Made by a program: the position numbers and the translations under genes. Positions 1 through 7,103 of a DNA stretch of 57,897 bases are shown piece by piece; position 1 is the first letter of the stretch; every line of letters starts with the position of its first letter. Source of the DNA: an uncultured Muribaculaceae bacterium (GTDB lineage Bacteria > Bacteroidota > Bacteroidia > Bacteroidales > Muribaculaceae); the NCBI GenBank assembly GCA_910587925.1, contig CAJUOC010000015.1, positions 1 to 57,897 on the forward strand. Reading direction: 5' to 3'. The notes under the pieces are model-generated. The model was given only the letters and a program-made list of their open reading frames with translations, did not search any database and was not told the DNA's origin.

Positions 1-55
1 AACCCTGGTCTCCACCGTGAGAGGGTGGCGTGCTAGGCCACTACACTAAATCGCC
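1..55 (-). tRNA. tRNA-Glu (CTC), 3' part cut off by contig start
   Basis: Read on the minus strand from base 55, the sequence begins GGCGATTTAGTGTAGTGG and carries a D arm and an anticodon stem CCACC/GGTGG enclosing the loop CTCTCAC, so the anticodon is CTC (Glu, GAG codons). The contig begins in the T arm, so the rest of the T arm and the 3' acceptor strand are missing. A CTC species fits a high-G+C genome that uses GAG heavily. Confidence 0.9.
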
Positions 56-67
56 GTTTTGTGAGTA

Positions 68-99
68 CAAAGGTAGTGCCTTTTGACTCACTCTCCAAA
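68..99 (-). promoter_or_regulatory. Promoter of the tRNA-Glu gene
   Basis: On the minus strand TTTG (96-99) is followed after 20 bases by TACCTTTG (68-75), the Bacteroidetes -33/-7 pair. It would start transcription just ahead of the tRNA 5' end at 55. Confidence 0.7.
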
Positions 100-153
100 T
101 ATTTCAGGGAGAAAATGTTGTTAAAAAATGTCAAGTTTCTGAGCACGCGCATT

Positions 154-1602
154 TTAAGCCCGCGCCAAAGAGCGCGTCACCTTCACCACCTTGAAGCCTG
201 TATACGCTATCAGTATCGACATCACGGGCGACAGATAGTTGAATATGCAGTATGGCAGATACGACAGCGTGGCCACGCCGAGCACGGTCGACTGGGTGAG
301 CCCGCAGGAGTTCCAGGGTATGAGCACCGACGTGACCGATACGGAGTCTTCGGTCGAGCGGCTCAGCAGGCGAGCCTCCAGGCGGGCGCGGCGGTATACA
401 TTGCGGTAGAGGTTGCCGGTGATGATGATGGAGAGATACTGGTCGGCGGTGCAGCAGTTGGCCGTGAGCCCCGAGGCGACGGTGGCTCCGACAATAGATG
501 TATTGCGGCGCAGCCGGCCGGTGATGGCCTTGGCCAGCGCCCCGAGCATACCGGTGCCTATCATCACCCAGCCGAAGAGCATCGCGCTCAGCACGAGCAT
601 CACCGTGGGCATCATCCCGGCGATGCCGCCTGTCGAGATGAGCGCGTCGATATCGGGGCTGCCTGTGGCGGGGGCGTAGCCGCCCCAGATGACAGCGGCT
701 ACCGACGCGGCCGAGCCGGCCAGGTCGGGCTGGAATATGAATATGCCGGCGGCGCCTAGCGCGGCGCCCGACGCAAGGGTTATCAGGGTGGGCACGCGCA
801 GCACTATCATCAGCGCGGTGACGGCGGGTATGACCAGGGTCCACGGCGTGATGTCAAAGGTCGACTCGAGCCCGGCGATGACGCTCTCGGCATGGCCGGG
901 AGCCACGTCGCCGGGGATAATCATGCCGCGCAGACCGAAGATCAGCAGGGCCACTGTCATGGCCGGCACCGAGGTAATCATGAGGTAGCGGATATGCTCG
1001 AGCAGGTCGACGCCGCAGGCCGACGATGCCACTACGGTGGTGTCGCTCAGCGGCGATACCTTGTCGCCGAAGTATGCCCCCGAGATGATGGCGCCGGCCA
1101 CCCAGCCGGGGCCGTAGCCCATCGCCTGGCCGATGCCCATGAAGGCCACGCCGATGGTGGCGATGGTGCTCCACGAGCTGCCGGTGAGCACCGACACCAG
1201 GGCGCAGGTGGCGCAGGTGGTGATCAGAAACCAGCGGGGATTGAGCACCGACAGGCCGTAGTCGATGAGGGTGGGCACCACGCCCGAGAGCATCCATGTG
1301 GTGGCCAGAGCGCCGATGCACAGCAGCATCGGCACGGCCGGCAGCACCTGGGCGGCGCTGCGGCGCAGACCGACGGCCAGCCCGCGGCGGCCCAGCGAGC
1401 CGCAGCGCGCGGCCACCGCCACCGCTATGAGCGAGGCGCCGGCGAGGGCTATCTGCGCTGTGGTGTTTACGGCGTCGGCGCCCATCGATATGATGACACA
1501 CATGATGCCGGCGAGCAGGGCAGCCACCGGCACGAGAGCCTGTGTGGCCGACGGCGCGCGCCGTGCCGACAGAGGCAGCAGGGAGTTGATTATGCTTTTC
1601 AA
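154..1602 (-). CDS. NhaC-family Na+/H+ antiporter
   Basis: 482-residue inner-membrane protein with about a dozen hydrophobic segments. It contains the NhaC-family stretch GAYFGDKVSPLSDTT and the polar membrane motif LTGSSWSTIATIG. Known members exchange Na+ for H+ to control cytoplasmic pH and sodium; some relatives exchange malate/lactate or arginine/ornithine, so the exact substrate is uncertain. The likely start is an unusual TTG at 1602, because the next in-frame ATG lies about 32 codons in and would remove the first membrane segment. It is a single gene: a terminator of the upstream serA and its own promoter lie to its right, and tRNA-Glu lies downstream. Confidence 0.85.
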   Translation of the reverse strand: MKSIINSLLPLSARRAPSATQALVPVAALLAGIMCVIISMGADAVNTTAQIALAGASLIAVAVAARCGSLGRRGLAVGLRRSAAQVLPAVPMLLCIGALATTWMLSGVVPTLIDYGLSVLNPRWFLITTCATCALVSVLTGSSWSTIATIGVAFMGIGQAMGYGPGWVAGAIISGAYFGDKVSPLSDTTVVASSACGVDLLEHIRYLMITSVPAMTVALLIFGLRGMIIPGDVAPGHAESVIAGLESTFDITPWTLVIPAVTALMIVLRVPTLITLASGAALGAAGIFIFQPDLAGSAASVAAVIWGGYAPATGSPDIDALISTGGIAGMMPTVMLVLSAMLFGWVMIGTGMLGALAKAITGRLRRNTSIVGATVASGLTANCCTADQYLSIIITGNLYRNVYRRARLEARLLSRSTEDSVSVTSVLIPWNSCGLTQSTVLGVATLSYLPYCIFNYLSPVMSILIAYTGFKVVKVTRSLARA

Positions 1603-1639
1603 TTAAATAATGGAAACCGTAATGATTGTATACCTGGTG

Positions 1640-1676
1640 CAAAGGTACACAAAATATGGGTTTTGGCCGACAAAAA
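1640..1676 (-). promoter_or_regulatory. Promoter of the NhaC-type antiporter gene
   Basis: TACCTTTG on the minus strand at 1640-1647, with a T-rich TTTTTG at 1671-1676 as a possible -33 element (23-base spacing, slightly long). It lies about 38 bases upstream of the proposed TTG start. Confidence 0.55.
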
Positions 1677-1689
1677 GCTGTTAAAAACG

Positions 1690-1724
1690 CAAAAAAAAGC
1701 CCCGGAGCGTGGAGGCTCCGGGGC
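1690..1724 (-). terminator. Intrinsic terminator after serA
   Basis: On the minus strand a 9-bp stem GCCCCGGAG/CTCCGGGGC (1699-1724) is followed by a run of nine T (1690-1698). It sits just past the serA stop codon and ends the serC-serA transcript. Confidence 0.9.
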
Positions 1725-1745
1725 GTATGCGTGTGCGGGGAAGGG

Positions 1746-2663
1746 TCAGTTGACGCGGAAGCGGTCGATGCCGTCGCGCAGGTAGGCCACCACCTGATTG
1801 GCGGCGGCTATGCCGGCGTTGATGTTGGCCTCGGCGGTCTGCGCGCCCATCTTCTTGGGCGTGAAGAATACCCGGCCGGGATACTTCTGCTCGAGCTCGG
1901 CGGCGCAGGCGGGAGCCACATCGGCCACATACTTCAGGTCGGTGCGGTCGGCCAGGGCGCGGTCGAGGCCGGCCTCGTCGATGACTTCTTTGCGGGCGCT
2001 GTTGATGAGCACGCCACCCTTGGGCATCGATGTGATGAGGTCGTAGCCGATGGAGCCTTTGGTCTGCGGCGTGGCGGGGATGTGTATCGATACAAACTGA
2101 TTGTCGCGGTACAGAGCCTCGACACTGTCGACGGGCTTCACGCCGGCCTCGGTCATCACCTCGGCGGGGCAGTAGGGGTCAAATGCGCTCACCTCCATGC
2201 CGAAGCCGGCGGCGATGCGAGCCACATTGCGGCCGACCTGGCCGAATGCCTGCAGGCCGAGGCGCTTGCCTTTGAGCTCAAAGCCGCTGGTGCCGGCATA
2301 CATGTTGCGGGCAGCCATGACGGCCATACCCAGCACAAGCTCGGCCACGGCGTTGGAGTTCTGGCCGGGAGTGTTCTCGACCACCACACCGGCGGCGCTT
2401 GCGGCCTCGAGGTCGACATTGTCGTATCCGGCGCCGGCGCGCACCACGATTTTCAGCGAGGGGGCGGCGGCGATTACCTCCGGAGTGACCTTGTCGCTGC
2501 GTATGATGAGGGCGTCGGCGGTGGCGACGGCGTCGAGCAGCTCGGCGGGCGAGGTGTATTTTTCCAGGAGGGCCAGCTCATATCCGGCATCCTCCACGAC
2601 CTTGCGGATACCGTCGACGGCGACGGCGGCAAAGGGTTTCTCGGTAGCTACAAGTACTTTCAT
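1746..2663 (-). CDS. serA: D-3-phosphoglycerate dehydrogenase, short Lys-type
   Basis: 305-residue NAD-dependent dehydrogenase of the D-2-hydroxyacid family, first step of serine synthesis (3-phosphoglycerate to 3-phosphohydroxypyruvate). The N-terminal substrate lobe is followed by a nucleotide-binding fold with the atypical motif GLQAFGQVGRNVA (about residues 136-148). The catalytic Arg is in NSARKEVIDE (R224). The usual catalytic His motif (PHxGA) is replaced by TPKKMGAQT (K270/K271), and the usual Glu-Pro is absent. Lys-type enzymes like this are known from Bacteroides and Entamoeba. There is no C-terminal ACT domain, so the usual allosteric serine control is unlikely. It lies 14 bases after serC and ends at a strong terminator. 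Confidence 0.9.
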   Translation of the reverse strand: MKVLVATEKPFAAVAVDGIRKVVEDAGYELALLEKYTSPAELLDAVATADALIIRSDKVTPEVIAAAPSLKIVVRAGAGYDNVDLEAASAAGVVVENTPGQNSNAVAELVLGMAVMAARNMYAGTSGFELKGKRLGLQAFGQVGRNVARIAAGFGMEVSAFDPYCPAEVMTEAGVKPVDSVEALYRDNQFVSIHIPATPQTKGSIGYDLITSMPKGGVLINSARKEVIDEAGLDRALADRTDLKYVADVAPACAAELEQKYPGRVFFTPKKMGAQTAEANINAGIAAANQVVAYLRDGIDRFRVN

Positions 2664-2677
2664 GGCTCGGTGGCTTA

Positions 2678-3751
2678 TCAGTGCTTGTACTCAAAGTCTT
2701 TCATAGCCTCGATGAGAGCCTGCACGCTCTCCATGGGCAGGGCATTGTAGAGCGAGGCACGGAAGCCGCCCACGGAGCGGTGGCCCTTGATGCCCACGAT
2801 GCCGCGCTCGGCGCAGAAGCTCACAAACTCTGCCTCAAGCTCCTTGTACTCGGGACGCATCACAAAGCATACGTTCATGATGGAGCGGTCGGCGGGGTCG
2901 GTGACGGTGCCCTGGAAGAGGCGGCTCGAGTCGATGGCGTCGTAGAGAGCCTTGGCCTTGGCCAGGTCGCGGCGCTCCAGCTCGGGTATGCCGCCCAGGC
3001 TCTTGTAGTAGCGCAGGGTCTGCAGGGCCGAGAAGATGGGCAGCACCGGCGGGGTATTGAACATCGAGCCCTTCTTGATATGGGTGCGGTAGTCGAGCAT
3101 GGTGGGTATGGCGCGGTCGCCCACGTGGCCCAGGGCGTCGTCGCGCACGATCACGAGGGTGACACCGGCGGGAGCGAGGTTTTTCTGGGCTCCGGCGTAT
3201 ACGGCGATATACTTCGACCAGTCAATCTTGCGCGAGAAGATGTCGGAGCTCATGTCGGCGATGAGGGGCACGTCGACCTCGGGGTCGCGGCGTATCTCGG
3301 TGCCGTATATGGTATTGTTGGTGGTGTAGTGGAAGTACTGCGAGCCCTCGGCCACCTTCCAGCCGCGGGGTATGTAGGTGTAGTTGGCGTCTTTGGACGA
3401 TGCCACCACCTCGACCTCGCCAAATGTGCGGGCTTCCTTGATGGCGTTGGATGCCCATGTACCCGTGTCGAGATACGAGGCCTTGCCGCTCAGGAAGTTG
3501 TAGGGTATCATGCAGAATTGCATCGAGGCGCCTCCGCCGAGCCACAGCACCGAGAATCCCTCGGGTATCTCAAGCAGCTCCTTGACCAGGGCCGTAGCCT
3601 CGTCAATCACGGCCTGAAACTCCTTGCTGCGGTGCGATACCTCGAGTATCGACAGTCCTGTGCCGGCAAAATTGATGATGGCCTCGGCGGTATTCTTGAT
3701 GGTGTACTCGCTCAGAATAGACGGGCCTGCGTAGAAATTATGTTTTTTCAT
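2678..3751 (-). CDS. serC: Phosphoserine aminotransferase
   Basis: 357-residue PLP-dependent transaminase that converts 3-phosphohydroxypyruvate and glutamate to phosphoserine and 2-oxoglutarate. The start at 3751 gives MKKHNFYAGPSILSEYT, the normal SerC N-terminus; the open frame runs further upstream but that part is not SerC-like. Visible landmarks are LWLGGGASMQF, ADMSSDIFSR and the PLP-lysine region YAGAQKNLAPAG. The C-terminus GHRSVGGFRASLYNA binds substrate phosphate in the family. It is the first gene of a serC-serA operon, 14 bases ahead of serA. Confidence 0.95.
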   Translation of the reverse strand: MKKHNFYAGPSILSEYTIKNTAEAIINFAGTGLSILEVSHRSKEFQAVIDEATALVKELLEIPEGFSVLWLGGGASMQFCMIPYNFLSGKASYLDTGTWASNAIKEARTFGEVEVVASSKDANYTYIPRGWKVAEGSQYFHYTTNNTIYGTEIRRDPEVDVPLIADMSSDIFSRKIDWSKYIAVYAGAQKNLAPAGVTLVIVRDDALGHVGDRAIPTMLDYRTHIKKGSMFNTPPVLPIFSALQTLRYYKSLGGIPELERRDLAKAKALYDAIDSSRLFQGTVTDPADRSIMNVCFVMRPEYKELEAEFVSFCAERGIVGIKGHRSVGGFRASLYNALPMESVQALIEAMKDFEYKH

Positions 3752-3781
3752 CTCGTAAGTGGGTTTACGGTATTGTCTGCG

Positions 3782-3812
3782 CAAAGATAATCCAAATTTC
3801 ATCAAAAACAAA
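3782..3812 (-). promoter_or_regulatory. Promoter of serC-serA
   Basis: TTTG at 3809-3812, 19-base spacer, then TATCTTTG at 3782-3789 on the minus strand. This leaves a leader of about 25 bases before the serC ATG. Confidence 0.8.
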
Positions 3813-3836
3813 CTCCCGCCTCTGAAATCGCTCGCC

Positions 3837-4505
3837 TTACCGCCGCCGCCCGGGGGTGTACGTCTCGGCGATATGCTCAAATATGGCGGGCGAGTCCATA
3901 TTTTGCTGCCCCAGGAAACTGCGGTTGAGGTCTTTCTCGGCCGTGGCCTCGGCGGCAAGCACCTCGTCGTCGGCAAGGAAGGCGGCCAGCCATGTGCGGG
4001 TCAGCGCAGGCTTGAATACGTTGCGCGGCACGGATACCGCAAATGGCGCGCTCTTTTTCAGCAGGAAATAGTGGGCCTTGGTCATCTCTACCACAAAGCG
4101 TTTGCTCGACGGCTTGAGTTTTAGCACACTTATCCAGAATGACATCTCGGGACCGGCCGCCCGCAGGGCAAACCACTTCTTTGCGGGCTTGCCCTTTTCC
4201 ATGGCCGCATGGTAGCTGCCGTCGTTCATCCCCCAGTCGCCGTACTCCATCCAGTGCAGTATGACCCGGCTGTCGGGATTCTCGGTATGCCATATGGTCA
4301 TGGAGGCGATTGAGTCGGAGGGGATTTTCACTTTGCGGCCGTCGACGACAATTTTCACTTCTTCGCTCCAGCCGTCGGGGAGCTTGTCGAGAGCTACGGC
4401 CTCGTATCGGCGGCCGTCGGTCATATCGATATCGGCGTGAGCCTTGGGGGCCGCTGCGGCGGCCGACGCACATATCAGCGCGATAAAAAGGAATAGATGT
4501 TTCAT
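3837..4505 (-). CDS. Secreted hypothetical protein
   Basis: 222 residues, start taken at MKHLFLFIALICASAAAAAP (4505), which gives a clean signal peptide cleaved near residue 18-20. The mature part is mixed alpha/beta with stretches such as ADIDMTDGRRYEAVALDKL and VDGRKVKIPSDSIASMTIW, and ends in a basic PGRRR. I do not recognise the family. It is preceded by a promoter whose -7 box ends only six bases from the ATG. It lies between the tRNA-Leu operon and serC as a separate unit. A periplasmic or surface role is inferred from the signal peptide only. Confidence 0.7.
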   Translation of the reverse strand: MKHLFLFIALICASAAAAAPKAHADIDMTDGRRYEAVALDKLPDGWSEEVKIVVDGRKVKIPSDSIASMTIWHTENPDSRVILHWMEYGDWGMNDGSYHAAMEKGKPAKKWFALRAAGPEMSFWISVLKLKPSSKRFVVEMTKAHYFLLKKSAPFAVSVPRNVFKPALTRTWLAAFLADDEVLAAEATAEKDLNRSFLGQQNMDSPAIFEHIAETYTPGRRR

Positions 4506-4511
4506 GATGCG

Positions 4512-4544
4512 CAAATATAGCGCCGACACACAGCTTTTGCCAAA
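4512..4544 (-). promoter_or_regulatory. Promoter of the secreted protein gene, nearly leaderless
   Basis: TTTG at 4541-4544, 21-base spacer, TATATTTG at 4512-4519 on the minus strand. The start codon begins at 4505, so the predicted 5' leader is only a few bases. Confidence 0.7.
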
Positions 4545-4564
4545 TAATTCTGCGAAATATCGAC

Positions 4565-4599
4565 AAAAAAAGCCCCTCGGCTCATGCGAGCCGAGGGGC
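4565..4599 (-). terminator. Terminator of the tRNA-Leu operon
   Basis: On the minus strand an 11-bp perfect stem GCCCCTCGGCT/AGCCGAGGGGC (4572-4599) is followed by seven T (4565-4571), seven bases past the end of tRNA-Leu(TAA). Confidence 0.9.
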
Positions 4600-4606
4600 T
4601 TAGGTG

Positions 4607-4689
4607 TGCCCGAAGCGGGACTCGAACCCGCACAGCCGTGAAGCCAAGGGATTTTAAGTCCCTCGTGTCTACCATTCCACCATTCGGGC
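4607..4689 (-). tRNA. tRNA-Leu (TAA)
   Basis: 83-base class II tRNA. It starts GCCCGAATGGTGGAATGGTA, has anticodon stem AGGGA/TCCCT with loop CTTAAAA (anticodon TAA, Leu UUA), a variable arm, T loop TTCGAGT and acceptor end TTCGGGC plus discriminator A. CCA is not encoded. Confidence 0.95.
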
Positions 4690-4724
4690 AGGATGACGTC
4701 TCCGTGGCGGAGCGCCATACCCGG

Positions 4725-4806
4725 TGCGCAAGAGGGGACTCGAACCCCTACGCCCGAAGGCATCAGATCCTAAGTCTGACGCGGCTACCAATTACGCCAC
4801 ATGCGC
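4725..4806 (-). tRNA. tRNA-Leu (TAG)
   Basis: 82-base class II tRNA beginning GCGCATGTGGCGTAATTGGT, anticodon stem TCAGA/TCTGA with loop CTTAGGA (anticodon TAG, Leu CUA), a long variable arm with a TTCG loop, and T arm AGGGG-TTCGAGT-CCCCT. The acceptor stem GCGCATG/CTTGCGC has a T-T mismatch at positions 6:67. It is transcribed just ahead of tRNA-Leu(TAA). Confidence 0.93.
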
Positions 4807-4822
4807 TTGTGGATTGATGGCG

Positions 4823-4853
4823 CAAAGGTAGCGACTTTTTTTCAGATGCACAA
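4823..4853 (-). promoter_or_regulatory. Promoter of the two tRNA-Leu genes
   Basis: TTG at 4851-4853, 20-base spacer, TACCTTTG at 4823-4830 on the minus strand, about 17 bases before tRNA-Leu(TAG). Confidence 0.75.
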
Positions 4854-4863
4854 CGCTTTTTGT

Positions 4864-4898
4864 GATTCATGATTCATGATGCATGATTCATGATGCGC
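4864..4898. repeat. Left heptad array of intergenic element A
   Basis: Five head-to-tail 7-base units in exact phase: GATTCAT, GATTCAT, GATGCAT, GATTCAT, GATGCGC. It forms the left border of a 520-base intergenic element and is mirrored by an inverted array at 5328-5383. Confidence 0.9.
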
Positions 4899-4903
4899 GT
4901 GGA

Positions 4904-5102
4904 GCGTGTCGGAGACACGCCATTGTGGTTAACCCCGGGCGCAGCCCGGGGTATGAGCGTCCTTAATATAAATGCGTCTCGGAGAGATGCTTGTATCGTG
5001 TGACAACAATATCGGAGCACCTCTCCGAGGCGCACTTATCTGCTTGTATATTACCCCTAGGCTGCGCCCGGGGTTAACCACAATGGCGTGTCTCCGACAC
5101 GC
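4904..5102. repeat. Nested inverted-repeat block of element A
   Basis: Outer arms 4904-4952 and 5052-5102 are near-identical inverted copies of about 50 bases. Each arm holds GCGTGTC-GGA-GACACGC (4904-4920; partner 5086-5102) and a CCCCGGGC-GCA-GCCCGGGG hairpin (4933-4951; partner about 5054-5073), joined by CATTGTGGTTAA. Inside are a second pair, GCGTCTC-GGA-GAGATGC (4974-4990) and GCACCTC-TCC-GAGGCGC (5017-5033). Every hairpin has a three-base loop. There is no coding potential beyond short fortuitous frames. Confidence 0.9.
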
Positions 5103-5118
5103 ACACTGTATCATAGTC

Positions 5119-5318
5119 TGCGCAGGTTTGTAACCTGCGCACAGCCAAGCTATTCCACCTCGTCTTATCGACTTTGTAAGTCGATAAGACGCTGCCGCCG
5201 GGTGTGTTATACTATATGGAAAGTCCGAAGCACAGTATTGCAAAGCGGAGTTTTGACTTACAAAGTCAAAACTCCGAGGTGAAATAGTATAGTAACGCGC
5301 AGGTTACAAACCTGCGCG
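5119..5318. repeat. Four TGT/ACA-triloop hairpins of element A
   Basis: Four perfect hairpins with a TGT or (inverted) ACA loop: 5119-5141 (10-bp arms TGCGCAGGTT), 5162-5190 (13-bp arms GTCTTATCGACTT), 5246-5276 (14-bp arms CGGAGTTTTGACTT) and 5296-5318 (10-bp arms CGCGCAGGTT). The loop and adjoining TT..AA are constant while the stems differ in sequence but still pair perfectly. Confidence 0.9.
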
Positions 5319-5327
5319 GACTAAATC

Positions 5328-5384
5328 ATGCATCGTGCATCATGCATCATGAATCATGCATCATGCATCATGCATCATGCATCA
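5328..5384. repeat. Right heptad array of element A
   Basis: Eight 7-base units (ATGCATC, GTGCATC, ATGAATC types) in inverse orientation to the left array. The last unit runs into the TGA stop codon (5382-5384) of the minus-strand DUF805 gene. Confidence 0.9.
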
Positions 5385-5831
5385 CTTCACGGGCTGGGGG
5401 CCGAAGCGGTTGACCATCGGCTGGCCGGCGGTGGCGTACCAGATGATGCAGATGATCCAGCCTACCAGAGGGATGAGGCCGATGAAGTAGTAGCCGCCGG
5501 CGCGACCTATGTCGTGGAGTCGGCGCCAGCATACGCTCAGGGTGGGCAGGAGCAGGGCGAGATTGGCCACGTAGCTGAGCCACTGGCTGATGGCGCCGCA
5601 TACGCCGACGACGATTACGGTGAAGAGTATCCACCACCAGAATTCGGCACGCGAGGCGCGGCCGTTGAAGTCGCAGTACTTGCTGAAGCAGATGTTGACC
5701 GACTCCATGAATGTCATGGTCTGGGGCATCTGGGGTGCGGGAGGAGGTGTTGAGGTGCCGTAAGACTGGCCCGAGGGTGCGCCGGTGGAATTGTTGTTGC
5801 CTGCGGCGCCGTCCATGTTGAAGGGAGGCAT
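5382..5831 (-). CDS. DUF805 membrane protein
   Basis: 149 residues. A Pro/Gly/Asn-rich N-terminus (about 1-40) precedes a DUF805 domain with the typical FNGRASRAEFWWWILF start, three or so membrane segments, and the conserved loop SVCWRRLHDIGRAGGYYFIGL before the last segments. DUF805 proteins are small inner-membrane proteins of unknown function. It lies 51 bases after ribBA in the same direction and may be read from the lptF-ribBA transcript. The stop codon is part of a heptad repeat array. Confidence 0.85.
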   Translation of the reverse strand: MPPFNMDGAAGNNNSTGAPSGQSYGTSTPPPAPQMPQTMTFMESVNICFSKYCDFNGRASRAEFWWWILFTVIVVGVCGAISQWLSYVANLALLLPTLSVCWRRLHDIGRAGGYYFIGLIPLVGWIICIIWYATAGQPMVNRFGPQPVK

Positions 5832-5882
5832 TTTTTTAAGTATTAAGGTTGATGTATTAAGTATAAAGTGTTAAATACAGAG

Positions 5883-7103
5883 TCAGAGATGCAGGTCGTG
5901 GCCCATGCGCTGCTTTTTGGTGGTCATGTAGCGCAGATTGTAGGGGTTGACGGCCACCTCGATGGGGACGTTCTCGACCACTTCGAGGCCAAAGCCCTCG
6001 AGGCCGGTGCGCTTGACGGGATTGTTGGTCATCAGGCGCATCTTGCGTATGCCCAGCAGGCCGAGTATCTGCGCGCCTACGCCGTAGTCGCGCTCGTCGG
6101 CGCGGTGGCCCAGGTGGAGATTGGCCTCTACGGTGTCGAGGCCTTCCTCCTGGAGCTTGTAGGCGCGTATCTTGTCCATGAGTCCTATGCCGCGGCCTTC
6201 CTGGTTGAGGTATACGATGGCACCGCGGCCCTCGCGCTCGATCATCTCCATGGCTTTGTGGAGCTGGTGGCCGCAGTCGCAGCGCATGGAGCCGAAGATG
6301 TCGCCGGTGGCGCACGACGAGTGTACGCGCACCAGTACGGGGCGTCCGTCGGCCACGTCGCCCTTGATGAGGGCGATGTGCTCCAGGCCGCCGTCTTTCT
6401 GGCGGAAGGGTATGAGGCGGAAGTGGCCGTAGTCGGTGGGCATGTCGACCTCGACGCCCTGCTCGACGAGCTGCTCGTGGCCGAGGCGGTATGCGATGAG
6501 GTCGCGTATCGACACCAGGTGCATACCCCACTCGTCGGCGCGTCGGCGCAGCTCGGGCAGGCGGGCCATCGAGCCGTCGTCGCTCATTATCTCCATGAGG
6601 GCGGCGGCGGGCTGCAGGCCGGCGAGGCGGGCCAGGTCGACGGCGGCCTCGGTATGGCCGGGGCGGCGCAGCACGCCCTGATCCTGGGCGTAGAGGGGGT
6701 TGATATGGCCCGGACGGCCAAATGTGGCGGGGCTGCTGGCGGGGTCGGCCAGGGCGCGGATGGTGGCGCAGCGGTCTTGGATGCTCACTCCGGTGGAGCA
6801 GCCCTCGAGCTTGTCGACGGTGACGGTGAAGGGGGTGCCGAGCACCGATGTATTGTCTTCGACCTGGCGGTCGAGTCCCAGCTCGTGGCAGCGCGATATG
6901 GTGAGGGGGGCGCAGAGCACGCCGCGGGCGTGCTTGAGCATGAAATTGACCTGCTCGGGGGTGATTTTCTCGGCGGCGACGATGAGGTCGCCCTCGTTCT
7001 CGCGGTCTTCGTCGTCGACTACGATTACCATCTTGCCCTCGCGGAAGTCGCGTATGGCGTCCTCGATGCTGTCGAGGCGGATTTTATCGTTGGATTCCAT
7101 CAT
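5883..7103 (-). CDS. ribBA: Bifunctional riboflavin synthesis enzyme RibBA
   Basis: 406 residues. The N-terminal half is 3,4-dihydroxy-2-butanone-4-phosphate synthase (VVDDEDRENEGDLIVAAE, about 28-45; GHINPLYAQDQGVLRRPGHT, about 150-170). The C-terminal half is GTP cyclohydrolase II with the zinc cysteines in SSCATGDIFGSMRCDCGHQL and the catalytic region LNQEGRGIGLMDKI. Together they make both precursors of riboflavin, from ribulose-5-phosphate and GTP. Two adjacent ATG codons are possible starts. The first 20 bases overlap the 3' end of lptF, so the two are probably translationally coupled. No FMN-riboswitch-like structure is visible. Confidence 0.96.
   Translation of the reverse strand: MMESNDKIRLDSIEDAIRDFREGKMVIVVDDEDRENEGDLIVAAEKITPEQVNFMLKHARGVLCAPLTISRCHELGLDRQVEDNTSVLGTPFTVTVDKLEGCSTGVSIQDRCATIRALADPASSPATFGRPGHINPLYAQDQGVLRRPGHTEAAVDLARLAGLQPAAALMEIMSDDGSMARLPELRRRADEWGMHLVSIRDLIAYRLGHEQLVEQGVEVDMPTDYGHFRLIPFRQKDGGLEHIALIKGDVADGRPVLVRVHSSCATGDIFGSMRCDCGHQLHKAMEMIEREGRGAIVYLNQEGRGIGLMDKIRAYKLQEEGLDTVEANLHLGHRADERDYGVGAQILGLLGIRKMRLMTNNPVKRTGLEGFGLEVVENVPIEVAVNPYNLRYMTTKKQRMGHDLHL

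Noticed and set aside
4904..5102. Insertion sequence or MITE with terminal inverted repeats
   Set aside because: No transposase and no clear target-site duplication; the inverted arms are part of a wider modular element, so a transposon call cannot be supported.
5883..5960. FMN riboswitch near ribBA
   Set aside because: No conserved RFN stems are visible upstream or around the gene.
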